Source of the DNA: Theristus sp. LFF4_11
Lineage: Eukaryota; Nematoda; Chromadorea; Monhysterida; Xyalidae
Assembly: GCA_030248135.1 (NCBI GenBank)
Contig: JASANC010004111.1
Location: 1 to 64,000 of the forward strand
Reading direction: 5' to 3'
Length of the DNA stretch: 64,000 bases
A model generated the notes under the pieces. It was not told the DNA's origin and searched no databases. It saw only the letters and a program-made list of their open reading frames with translations. A program made the translations under genes and the position numbers. Of this stretch, positions 37,601 to 50,398 are shown one piece after another. Positions within the stretch are counted from its first letter, which is position 1. Each line of letters begins with the position of its first letter.

Positions 37601-40600
37601 GATGAAATAAAAACCGTCTCGATCTGGAACGCTGAAGTGCAACAACGACAAGCGAGACAATCGCAAGAATTGCAAGAACTCGGTTGTAAACTGAAATGAG
37701 TCGCTTATGTTAGGGTAAACGGGTTGAAAGAAGCTAAATAGCAAGACAAAAGCGACCGTTTCACAATGGGTACTCAGAAAAGTGTTGCTTTTTGTTACTA
37801 ACACTCAATCAAAAAGGCCTGGCTTAGATTAATGCAAGCGCGGAAAAGTAGTAAGCATACCAAACAAAAGCGGGCGTTTTGCTACGAGTATTAAGTAAAC
37901 TGTTGCTTTTTGTCCTTTTCATGCTATCAAAAAGCTTTGGCTTAGCTTAGGGTAGGCGGGCAAAAGAAGAGAACATACCAACCAAAAGCAGCCGTTTCAC
38001 AACGGGTCTTCAAAAAAAGTTTTGCATTTGTCGTCATTTCAACTCTAAAAGGCTAGGCGAGTAAGCGGGAAAAAAGTTTCAAAACAAAAGCTGGCGTTTT
38101 GCAACAATTATTCAGAAGTGTAGTCTGTTTTTCATCTTTTACACACTAAAAGGGTTGGCTCAGATAAGGGTTTAGCAATGTGTGTTCAGAAAAAGTGTTT
38201 TTTCGTCATTTACACTCCATCGGCAAGAAATCCCAGTTCCACAAGGAATAGATTGCAGCATCAACAAAGATGTGGCCACGATCGATGGCGAAGCAGTGGA
38301 ACGGTCCACATATAATCGATCAATTTTTAACGGGAATGACAGCGACATTGAAAAAGCTAATAAATGAGAATTAATTTTGATTCTTTAAAAGGGAACGTCA
38401 GTTGTTTGTTGCTGATTAAAAAAAATTGTTTTTCATATTGTTGACAAAAAAGGGCGCCTTAAAACTGAAAATACTGTGATTTTCAAAAAAGTAGGAGCAT
38501 CGAGTGATTCAAGAATGAACGATCATTTCTATGGTTAATCAACAACAATCGGTTAAAGCAGCTCAAAATGAAAATACAATGCATGATTAGTCCGGGTCGT
38601 GGGCAAGGTGAAAAGGCTAAACTCCATTCAAAAATAACAGTTGTATTCAACAGCTAACCGTGCCGTAGGCACGGGTCAACTGGCTAGTCTATTATACTAA
38701 GATAATAGTGGTGTCCGTGTCACTTTTTTGCAATTTGAATTGGCGCGTATTTTTGCTATTTAAGATAGCTACATTGTAAATCTCAATTTCTTAACCTATT
38801 ATTAATGCAAATCGTTTTCTCAAAAAAGTTACTCTGTACTGCGAAGTCATCATGATACTCTTTGGTCATCCGCGACAGCGCCTTAAAATACGATTGACAA
38901 TTAATGGCAATTGTTGCTGTTCAAACTGACCGAAAGCGAAAGATAAAAGAAAACCAACTATGAAGAATCATTGCAATTGTTTTTTAAATCAGGTTCCAAA
39001 ACGACATCGAAATTGCAAGTGCACATTGCACTTTGCTTTCAAGACAATATTTTTCATCATCATTTGGTTAAACATTTATTGCATGAGAACGTTTTCAAAA
39101 ACAGAAAAACGTTTAAAGTTATTGCTTAAGACTTTTTCAAAAACAGAAAAGTTTTATCTAAACAACTCAACGAAAAAAAATTAACTGCAAAATCAAATAA
39201 ACGGCGTTTGTTAATGAAGTGCGTGATAAACTAAAAACCTGATCAGAAAGCAAGATGGCTTTTAAAGCAGTTATTTGTTCATTTTCACTTTGCGAAAAAG
39301 CTTGCCTTATGTTAGGGTATATGTTAAGGTATAAAAACAGTTTTTTTAATGTTTTTTTATTTAAACGTCATTTTTTACATATTTTGTTAACTTTTTTGTA
39401 TTGTCACTGTACAAAAAAGGATTAGCTTGGAGCAGGGTGAACGGGTAAAAAACATAACAGCAAAATTATAAACTTCGCATTTTAAATTTGTTTTTAACAC
39501 GCGGGTTTAATTAGAAATGTGTCAATTTCAAAACCAAAAATTCAAAATTGAAATTACATTACATTCAAAAACGATTTTTATAAAATGTAACTTTTTGTCG
39601 TTTGAATTCAACTAACTTTAAAATCGCTTTACATATTTTCAACGGGAACAGCAATTAACCATTGGTGATTAAAAAAAGATTGTTTTTAACTTTAATAGGG
39701 AATGCAGTAAAGATTGTGTTCCGGATCAGAAGATTGTTTTTGATCATTTGAACGGGAACGACTAAAGCAGCTTAAAATCAAAAAGCAATGCATTTTTAGC
39801 ACGGTTCAAAAAGCCAAAATCCACTCAAAAATAATAATTGTATTATCAGCTAACCGTGCCGTAGGCACGGGTCAATTGGCTAGTTTCTGAAAAAAGTGGA
39901 ATTTAGTCTGACAACCTTATAAGTAGGAGGAGGTCTTATAAAGCGAAGATTAGGAATTCCGGGTCTTATAAACGCGGTGGGATTTCGACCAAGTAAAAAT
40001 TATCTAAAAATGCGTGAGACGCATATAAAAGGAGGAATATGGCCTTGTGTAAGCAGTGAAAGACTTGGCTCGACAACGCTTTTCAAGTCTCTGATGTGGT
40101 ACACACGGATACAAGTACATAAGAGTCATATTTTTGCGCCGTTTATTTATGATTTCGGTTGCACATGGCAACCCTCGTGCTTTGTATTGTAGACAAATGA
40201 CCTTTCACATTTGCGGATTTCGGGCATTTAGCGACCACTAAAACTACTAAAATAACAATCAGACTTTAGCTCGCTGACACTGGTTTGTTCAGGACAAATT
40301 GTATCGCAGAAGCATTGCGGAACGCAAGGTCTCCTGTGGCAAAGGCAATGACTCACGGGACAGACGGTTTATCCTGCCACACTAGTTGAAGGTGACACCG
40401 GTAAAAAAGGTGAAAATCAACGGAAGACAACTCCTTTTTGTCACTGGTGCTGGTGTGTACACAGCGGTGCGTACGTTAACAACAACGAAAAAGCTACATG
40501 CAACAATGTTTTGCAATCTCTAATTTTTCTGTTTTTGCACAGAATTTACAGAATTTCGCACATGGCGTGATTTTAGATTAAATCGAAGAGAACAATTAAA

Positions 40601-43600
40601 AAATAACTTCAAAGTTTTACGCTTTTCAGCAAAACGAAAACGAAAACGAAAACTTTCGGATTCGCTGCCCTCCGGGGATATAGCGACCGCAGGCCACCGA
40701 AACCAAAATCGGGCTAAGATCACTGGTGCCCCCAGGACAGAGCGGGGCTTAGAGGCTGCCCCCCTCACATGCCGAGGGTATTGGTTCCACGGGATGGTGA
40801 GCCGTCCATTCCCCAATCCCACCGGAGTTTGGTACCTTCGGGTTTCCGCAATCGGTGGGGGGCGTGCTTCAAAAAAAACAAACAAACGCGGCGCAAAAAT
40901 ATGACCCTTATGTACTTGTATCCGTGTGTACCACATCAGAGACTTGAAAAGCGTTGTCGAGCCAAGTCTTTCACTGCTTACACAAGGCCATATTCCTCCT
41001 TTTATATGCGTCTCACGCATTTTTAGATAATATTCTGACTTTTACATAAGCCCCGAAGGTCGGACCAAAATCACAATTCGTTGGTCACACATTCTTCTAA
41101 ACCCCGGACAACTCAGGTTTTTCGTTTTTCGTTTTTTAGGCCGATTTCTCCTATGCCATTTCTACGGCCGATTCCCCAAAATCGTCACGATTCAGTACCT
41201 AGAATCGCTCACAAAAGAAAAACGGACCCAAAAGTCGTGATCGGCGTAATGAATTACCATGGAAAACACCGTTTTCTTGTTTTTCATTTCTGGACCGGTT
41301 TCGCTAAATTCCACGGCCGATTCACCATAAATCGTCACGATTCAGTATCTAGAGTTGCTCATACAAGAAAACTAACCCAAAATCCGTGATCAGCACATTG
41401 AATTACCCTGGAAAAACCGTTTTCTCGTTTTTCATTTCTGGACCGATTTCGCCAATTTCCACGGCCGATTCGCCCGAAATCGTCACGATTCAGTATCTAA
41501 AGTTGCTCACGTAAGAAAACTAACCCAAAATTCGTGATCAGCGGATTGAATTACCCTGGAAAACACCCTTTTCTTGTTTTTCGTTCCTGGACCAATTTCG
41601 CCAACTACCACGGCCGATTCGCCCGAAATCGTCACGATTCAACATCTAGAGTTGCTCACGTAAGAAAACTAACCCAAAATTCGTGATCAGCGCATTGAAT
41701 TACCCTGGAAAACACCCTTTTCTTGTTTTTCGTTTCTGGACCGATTTCGCCAACTTCCACGGCCGATTCGCCCGAAATCGTCACGATTCAGCATCCAGAG
41801 TTGCTCACGTAAGAAAACTAACCCAAAATCCGTGATCAGCGCATTGAATTACCCTGGAAAACACCCTTTTCTTGGTTTTCGTTTCTGGACCGATTTCGCC
41901 AACTTGGCTGGCGAAACCGCAAAAACAGCGAACTTCTTGTATTGTATACACTCGCAAAACACCGGGGCCCCTGGGGGTTCGCGCGGGGGGGGGGTTTTGG
42001 GGGTTTCCCCCCCGGGCGCGGGGTGGTCGCCCCTACTGTGGTAAAACAGCTTCGGCAGTTCTGCCTGGTGTCCGTCGCACTGACGAGCCAGGGGACACCG
42101 CGGTATGCGTCTACCTGGCGAAACCGCAAAAACAGCGAACTTCTTGTATTGTATACACTCGCAAAACACCGGGTCCCTTGTGGCTTTATTGCCCGGGATG
42201 GTTGATTTTGTGAGATTTTACTACCTAGGTTCGCTGATGTTTTGCCCAGACTATAAGATCTGTCTGTGGTAAAACAGCTTCGGCAGTTCTGCCTGGTGTC
42301 CGTCGCACTGACGAGCCAGGGGACACCGCGGTATGCGTCTACCTGGCGAAACCGCAAAAACAGCGAACTTCTTGTATTGTATACACTCGCAAAACACCGG
42401 GTCCCTTGTGGCTTTATTGCCCGGGATGGTTGATTTTGTGAGATTTTACTACCTAGGTTCGCTGATGTTTTGCCCAGACTATAAGATCTGTCTGTGGTAA
42501 AACAGCTTCGGCAGTTCTGCCTGGTGTCCGTCGCACTGACGAGCCAGGGGACACCGCGGTATGCGTCTACCTGGCGAAACCGCAAAAACAGCGAACTTCT
42601 TGTATTGTATACACTCGCAAAACACCGGGTCCCTTGTGGCTTTATTGCCCGGGATGGTTGATTTTGTGAGATTTTACTACCTAGGTTCGCTGATGTTTTG
42701 CCCAGACTATAAGATCTGTCTGTGGTAAAACAGCTTCGGCAGTTCTGCCTGGTGTCCGTCGCACTGACGAGCCAGGGGACACCGCGGTATGCGTCTACCT
42801 GGCGAAACCGCAAAAACAGCGAACTTCTTGTATTGTATACACTCGCAAAACACCGGGTCCCTTGTGGCTTTATTGCCCGGGATGGTTGATTTTGTGAGAT
42901 TTTACTACCTAGGTTCGCTGATGTTTTGCCCAGACTATAAGATCTGTCTGTGGTAAAACAGCTTCGGCAGTTCTGCCTGGTGTCCGTCGCACTGACGAGC
43001 CAGGGGACACCGCGGTATGCGTCTACCTGGCGAAACCGCAAAAACAGCGAACTTCTTGTATTCCACGCCCGATTCGCCCGAAATCGTCACGATTCAGCAT
43101 CTAGAGTTGCTCACGTAAGAAAACTAACCCAAATTTTGTTATAAGCGCATTGAATTACCCTGGAAAAACCGTTTTCTCGTTTTTCATTTCTGGACCGATT
43201 TCGCCAATTTCCACGGCCGATTCGCCCGAAATCGTCACGATTCAGTATCTAAAGTTGCTCACATAAGAAAACTAACCCAAAATTCGTGATCAGCGGATTG
43301 AATTACCCTGGAAAACACCCTTTTCTTGTTTTTCGTTCCTGGACCAATTTCGCCAACTTCCACGGCCGATTCGCCCGAAATCGTCACGATTCAGCATCTA
43401 GAATTGCTCACGTAAGAAAACTAACCCAAAATTCGTGATCAGCGCATTGAATTACCCTGGAAAACACCCTTTTCTTGTTTTTCGTTTCTGGACCGATTTC
43501 GCCAACTTCCACGGCCGATTCGCCCGAAATCGTCACGATTCAGCATCTAGAGTTGCTCACGTAAGAAAACTAACCCAAAATTCGTGATCAGCGCATTGAA

Positions 43601-46600
43601 TTACCCTGGAAAACACCCTTTTCTTGTTTTTCGTTTCTGGACCGATTTCGCCAACTTCCACGCCCGATTCGCCCGAAATCGTCACGATTCAGCGTCTAGA
43701 GTTGCTCACGTAAGAAAACTAACCCAAAATTCGTGATCAGCGCATTGAATTACCCTGGAAAAACCGTTTTCTCGTTTTTCATTTCTGGACCGATTTCGCC
43801 AATTTCCACGGCCGATTCGCCCGAAATCGTCACGATTCAGCATCTAGAGTTGCTCGCGTAAGAAAACTAACCCAAAATTCGTGATCAGCGCATTGAATTA
43901 CCCTGGAAAACACCCTTTTCTTGTTTTTCGTTTCTGGACCGATTTCGCCAACTTCCACGGCCGATTCGCCCGAAATCGTCACGATTCAGCATCTAGAGTT
44001 GCTCACGTAAGAAAACTATCCTAAAATCCGTGATCAGCGTATTGAATTCCTACGGACTAAACATTTCTGCTATTTTTCGTAGCTCAGACAAAATTTGTAA
44101 GACTGAAAAAATGATACCCAGTCAAAATGCTACGAATTTTCAAAAAATGCATAATTTTGACCCAAAAAATGCCCGGGCAAAAAATAAACTAAATTTTCAG
44201 AATCTACGGATGAATTTACCCGAGGAAAAATTCTTGTTCAACTGTGAAAGTGTCCCAGCTAAAAATTGAAAGGGCGAACACTTAAAACCAGGTGACAACC
44301 CTGCGAACTTTCAAAAAAGCCCAATTTTTACCCCAAAAAGGGGTCGGGGCAAAAAATTAAATCATTTTTCCAAATCTACGGATGAAATTACCCTAGGAAA
44401 CATTTTTCTTCAACTGTGAAAGTGTCCCAGCTAAAAATTGAAAGGGCGAACACTTGAAACCCGGTGAAAACGCTGCGAACTTTTAAAAATGCCCAAATTT
44501 TTACCCAAAAAAGTGGTCGGGGCAAAAAATTAACCCAAACAGCAAAATCTACGGATGAAATTACCCCAGGAAACATTTTTGTTCGACTGTGAAAATGTCG
44601 CAGGTAAAAATTGAAAGGGCGAACACATGTTGATTACATACCTGAAAAAAAAAGAGATAGAAAAATAAGTAACACTGTTTTCAGAATAGGTTTTTCGTGT
44701 CTACAGCGTATGAAAAGTAGTCGGATAAAAAATTTTTCGCGGCTCCAAGCACAACTTTGGGTGTTCGTTTCGTGTGCACAGAACCAAGTTTGTGGCTTAT
44801 ACTATGCTCGCTGGAGGAAGCGAGCAAATTTGAAAAACGCGCGCGAGAGGATAACGGCTCATATAATGCGTGATGCGCTGTCCGCTCGCTGACGCTCGCT
44901 CGCGCATCCGCATGATTGTGAATTTTTTGGTTTCCCGCCGTGTGACACTCTGCCCACTTTTGGGTGGGGGTCTTATAAGTGGGAGGAACCTTATATGCAA
45001 GACTTTACGGTACCATGTCATTTGTGTTGTCGCTTGTGAGTTGCAGAAAAAGACCGGTTTCCAGCACGTCATCGATTCGCTCTCATGATGAATCGTTACA
45101 AACAATTTTTTGATCAAAAAATCTCGGCTGAAATTTTTTGGAGCACAATTTCGTTCTTCCGATTTTCGTTGTCACCGTCGTTCTTTTTTTAAATAACGGT
45201 TTCACTGCTGCTCCCGATTGTTCTGCATCTCGATTATTTTTCCATGAAAAAATGGGCAGTTTCTAATGCTTGTGCACTTTCAGCGGGTCAAACAATCGAG
45301 GAGGACATCGAAGGCGACGAAGCGAGCGACGCTGGCGATGAGCGACTCGTGGTGACCAGGAGCAGCAGGTCGCCGTCGCCGCTGCCCTCGACATCCACTG
45401 CCAAACGGCCTGCGCCTGGCCGTGCCACGCCTGACCCCAGTGGTCCGGGCAACGGAAAACGCTCCAAGGTGACACGGCGGTGTACGGGAGATGAAGATGA
45501 CACTTGTTGTGGCCGGAGTGCAGTTTTGACTACACTTGTAGATCAAGAAAAGTCATCTTCTTTTGCTGTATGTTTCTCGAAATTATGCACTTTTGATAAC
45601 TCAAAGAAATTGGCCGAACCCGTGTTTGGTGTTCTACCGGTGTTTGGTGTTCGGCTCCACGGAGTGTTCCGTTAATTTTTTTTCTGCAGCATTTGGTCGG
45701 TAGATGAGAGATGAAAATGATTCTGTTTTTTTTAATCCGTTGCCCTGTTCCACTTGACTTTTTAAATGACTTATGACCTATTTTTTTAAACGTGTCCCAC
45801 TGAAATGACGTCATGTGCCGCCAAACATGCGCTTGCCGTTCACAGCAAACCAGACTTTCCGTTTAGCCGATTTCTTCCCGCAAACAAATGGCGAATGTCG
45901 AATCAGTCACGCAAAACTGCCATTTTAGTGCCTGTACTTTGACAAACGGGCGTTTTTAAACCAAATGACGTCATTTTAGTCCGGACACGTTTGAATAAAT
46001 CCACAATAGTTACTTGACTTAGTACGTCGATCCGCGTGGTGCGGTACCCGACGGTCGGACGTCGCCGTCGCGCATGTTCACATCAGTTGATTTTCACAAA
46101 AAAAACAGCAGTTAAGAAAACCAGCGCAGTTGTTCGTTTGCAGCGGAAAACCAGCTCCGACATGTCGAGTCTGGTGACGATGACGGCCGACGCTACGACG
46201 GGCACGCCGGGCAACGCCCCGCAGCAGCCGGCGGCGGCGAGCACGAGCGGCGGTGTGGCTGTGCCGCAAGTGGCAGCGAACAATTCCGTCGCGCCGCAAA
46301 CGTCAGCGACGCCTGCAGGCGGCGGCGGCACGGCCTCGGCGCAAAGCTCCAGCGTCGGGCCGAGCGAGAGCGCCTCGTCGATCGTGAACCCGCCAACGAC
46401 GTCGACGATGGAGTCGCTGTTCGGCGGACGACCACCGCTGATGCAGCCGAACCAGCACTACCAAACACTGCCGTCCTCGCAGACGTGGGCGCCAGGGCTG
46501 CTGCCGCCGATGTACCCGTTCGGGCAGAGTCATTCGAGTGATCTCATCACCGCCGCACACCAGCAGCCGCACGCGAGTCAACCGCAGCAGTATGGCACAC

Positions 46601-46667
46601 TGCCAGGTATGACGCCGGGCATATACTGCATTTTGGTGCTCCTGTCCAACCAGGATCGGCTTTGAAG

Positions 46668-46762
<95 letters not shown>

Positions 46763-49700
46763 GCTGTTGTTGTTGTTGTTGTTGTTGTTTTGCGGCTGGC
46801 GAGTATTGTAACTCATATCAGCTGGGCGTTGCGTCGAGAGCTGCATGACAAGTCATACGACTGCTTTTCCTGCGAGCTCCGCGACAAATGGTACGAGCTC
46901 AGCCTCCGACGGAGGCGCACACGATCACTACCCGTTTTGAAGTGGTCGTTGGTTTTTTGTTGTTTCTAAAGCAGCACTGGCTGAGTGGTTGCGTATTTTG
47001 GTTGATGTCGGCAATTTTTTGACACCAAGCGGTGAGATGTGTACACTGGCGCATTTTGCCGCCGCACACACAATTTTGCGTGCTTTCCAGTGCGCCACAT
47101 GCCGCTGAGCGCCACATTTCCGGTGTCCATGATGCAGCCGGCGCCGGGCAGTCCGTACGCCACGCTCGGCTACAACACGCCGGTCGACTACGCGCGCATG
47201 ATGTCGCCCACGCCCACACCGTCGTCCTCGTCGCATGCCGTGCAAGCGGCAGCGGCAGCGGCGGCCGCCGCCGGTTTGCAGTCGATGCCGGACCTCAGCA
47301 GTCTGGCGGGACTGATCGCGCAGCAGCAACAGCAGACGGACAATGTCGGCAGCAGTCTACAGAACATCACCGATCCGGCCGGCCAGGCGATCCTGCGGCA
47401 CGCGCAAGACCAAGCACAACAACAGACCTCTGTAGGTGGCTGCGTGCGTGCGCTCTCCATGCAAATCGCAACGTTTCGATCACTGTGTTGCTGAGACAAA
47501 TTTACAATGTGCGTTGTAAAATCCATTTAGTTTTTTTTGAAAACAGTGTTTTTTTCCATTTTCAGATTGCCCTGTGTCAGGTGCAGATGCTCAGAGACCA
47601 ATTGACAACCGAGACAACTGCTCGACTAGAAGCGCAGGTTTGAACTATGCGCGTTTTTCTCTGAATTTCGCAACGGGTGCATCGTTTTTACGGCGACACA
47701 GCACTTTCGTTCAACCCATCCATTTCCGTCATTTCGTCGGCTAGGCCTCTGAATAATCCCATTAATTTAGTGAGCCGCGAAAAATTAGCGTTTTCAACCC
47801 CGATGCGCCTTCTTATTGATTTCGCAAAAAACAACAAATTTTTTTGTTTCTGAAGGCGCGCACACAGCAGCTACTGACATCGAACAAGGAACTATTGGAC
47901 CAAGTGCAGAATCTTGTGGGGCGACTACAGTCGTTAGAGAGTAGATTTACGGAGAAGTTGGACAAAGATATGGCCAGCCACGCCTCAAACGTCCCGTCGA
48001 CATCAACCGATGCGTCCAGGGTGAGCTATATTGTCAAAGAGACGCACGTTTTTTACTGCAGCACATTTGCTTGTGTTTTATTGGTGGGTCACTCGTGTCT
48101 ATCATAACCGACCAATGATCAATCGATTTTTAACTGTTTTTTCTTTAATTTTTCTCGCACTATCGAGTGTTGTGGTTCATGCAAAAATGAAAAAAAAACG
48201 ATGAAAAAGCCACAAACGCAAAAGTTGTCACCCATCGTGTTTGGACAACATAAGAAGAATGACAACGCTATGCATTATTGAACATCAACAAACATCTGCA
48301 AGACTGCATTTTACAATTCTTCCATATCCATATGTGTAACTTTCTTTCCGAACGCAAAAGGCTTGCACACACACACATGCGCGTTGTTTCCTGATATTCG
48401 ACACCCGTTTTCGCGGAGCGGAACAGCTGTCACCATTTTGGACGTTTCAGACAACGACAACACACCTTCCAACGTACTTTGAAGCTACTAAAGCCAGAGG
48501 GGGTTCGCGTTTGTTGTGTGTGAATGGTTGTTTCAGCAAGCGCTCATATAAACAATCACGAACGCATCGCAGACACGCATTCACGCCTGGCCGGTTTCGC
48601 ACAGCGCGTTTTCGGCTTTCGAAACTGATAATTTTGTTTGCTGACGTCGACTGACGCTTTTTCGTCTGTGTAATAAAAGTTCCGTTCGTGAAAGTTCCGA
48701 AAAAAGTTGTGGTGGCTTTTTGGTCTGTCGGTGTGTGAGTGTAGAGTATGATGAGTCGTGAGTCGTATTTTTTCGATCTTTTTTTTTCAACGCAAAACAG
48801 CATTCGAGTAAATGGATGACATTGCCTTTCGATTTTTAAAAATCATCAAGTGACTACTGGCCGGTCTGTTTGTCCGGTCCAGAACGAGACAAAAAAAACG
48901 ATCAGTGTTCGCCACGCAGAAACAAAAAGAGTTTCAGTAACAAGGGAAGCATTTGTGGTGGCTTGCTCAGTGAGACTCGTGTCAAAGCATCTGCAAGAAA
49001 CAATGCGACACGTCTGAGCTGCACACTACAACTGGAATGCATCTATTAAATTATGTTCAGCGTTTTTATCACATTTCAGGCCAACCGGCCAGCCGGCTCG
49101 TCAGTGTCATTCGCCGACGAACAACGCCTCCAAGTGCAACCGCAACAACAGCAAGTCTCGAGGAGCGCCTCCGACACGATCGCAAAACGGCCGCCACCGT
49201 CGACGGACGTCGCCAAACAGCAACGGGTCGCTCAACAAACACCGCAGCTGCCATCGTCGAGCGCCGCCGCCGACACGGACTCGGAGTTGCCGCACACGCG
49301 TCCGCGGCTCGGTTCGGCACGTCGCGACGCGCAATCAGAGCCGGATGATGTCGCGGCCGCCGGCTACACGACCGAGACGACCACCAGCGACGGCTACAGT
49401 TCGTCGGACGCCGAGATCCTGCGGCGGCCGTCGCGTCCGTCGCTCGGCAACGGCGGTCTCGTGCAGGAGCGCATGAGAAAGTTCCAGAACGTCGACATGC
49501 CGACCGACCTGTCCGTGTTCATGGTGAATCCGGCCGTGATGCACTCGCTCGCCAGTCTGCTCGGCCGACAGCCGGACATGCAGCAGGCGGTCGCCGTCGC
49601 TGCGGAGGCGCTCGCCACCAGTGAACTCGACAAGGCGACACTCGCCGCAGCCGCCACCGCCGTCGCCAACCAGCAGAAACGAATGTCGGACGCGACGAAA

Positions 49701-50366
49701 CAGTCGGAGCCGCAGACGCCCACAACCGGCGACGAACCGGCGAGCACCAGCGGGGGCGCTGAAACGGCCTCGCCCTCGGCCAAGCCGAAACAGACGGCCG
49801 CCAAAGGCGACTCGAAGGAGGAGGAGGAGCCGCCCGCCGAGGAGCCGTCGCCGGCGACCAAGAAGAAGACGGGCGGCGTGTTCGGCGGCGGCAGCTTCCA
49901 TCGATTCTCGACGTTCGACCGCATGTCGCAGGGTGAACTGTCGATCGGCAAAAAGAAGAAACGCCAGGAGACGGAGAAGACGATCGAGGAGGAGGAGCAA
50001 CCGACCACCAGCAGTCCGGAGGTGCCAGCCAGCAGCATTCCAACGGTCGACGAGCTTGCCGGCGGCGGCGGCGGCGCCAAGGAGCATCGAAAAGCGCGCG
50101 CGAAACGCCCGAGCGAGACGAACGTCACTGCGGCCGCTGTCACGAACGGGCCAGTGGGCACGGCGAGCAATCACATCGACGACGAACCGGGCGCAGGCAC
50201 GCAGCAGCAGCAGCTGCCTCAGCAACCAGCCGTCATGACGCCGCCGCCGTTGTATCCGCTGCAGCTGAACCCGGCCGACATGAGGTTTCTGACCGCACAG
50301 CTGCATGCGAGTGCTGCCGCGATCAGCAACGACATCGCAGCATTGCACAATACGGACCAGCAACAA

Positions 50367-50398
<32 letters not shown>

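Noticed and set aside
41836..43041. 401-codon open frame on the minus strand with 76-residue repeats
   Set aside because: The repeat length of 228 bp is divisible by three, so an open frame persists by arithmetic; the sequence is satellite DNA and has no protein-like features.
46036..46143. Upstream ATG continuing in frame into exon 8 of the NOS1AP homologue
   Set aside because: The acceptor at 46143 joins exon 7 in correct phase, so the extension is more likely intron; an alternative start cannot be excluded.
46547..46846. Poly-Asn frame on the minus strand
   Set aside because: It is the complement of the (GTT)n microsatellite.
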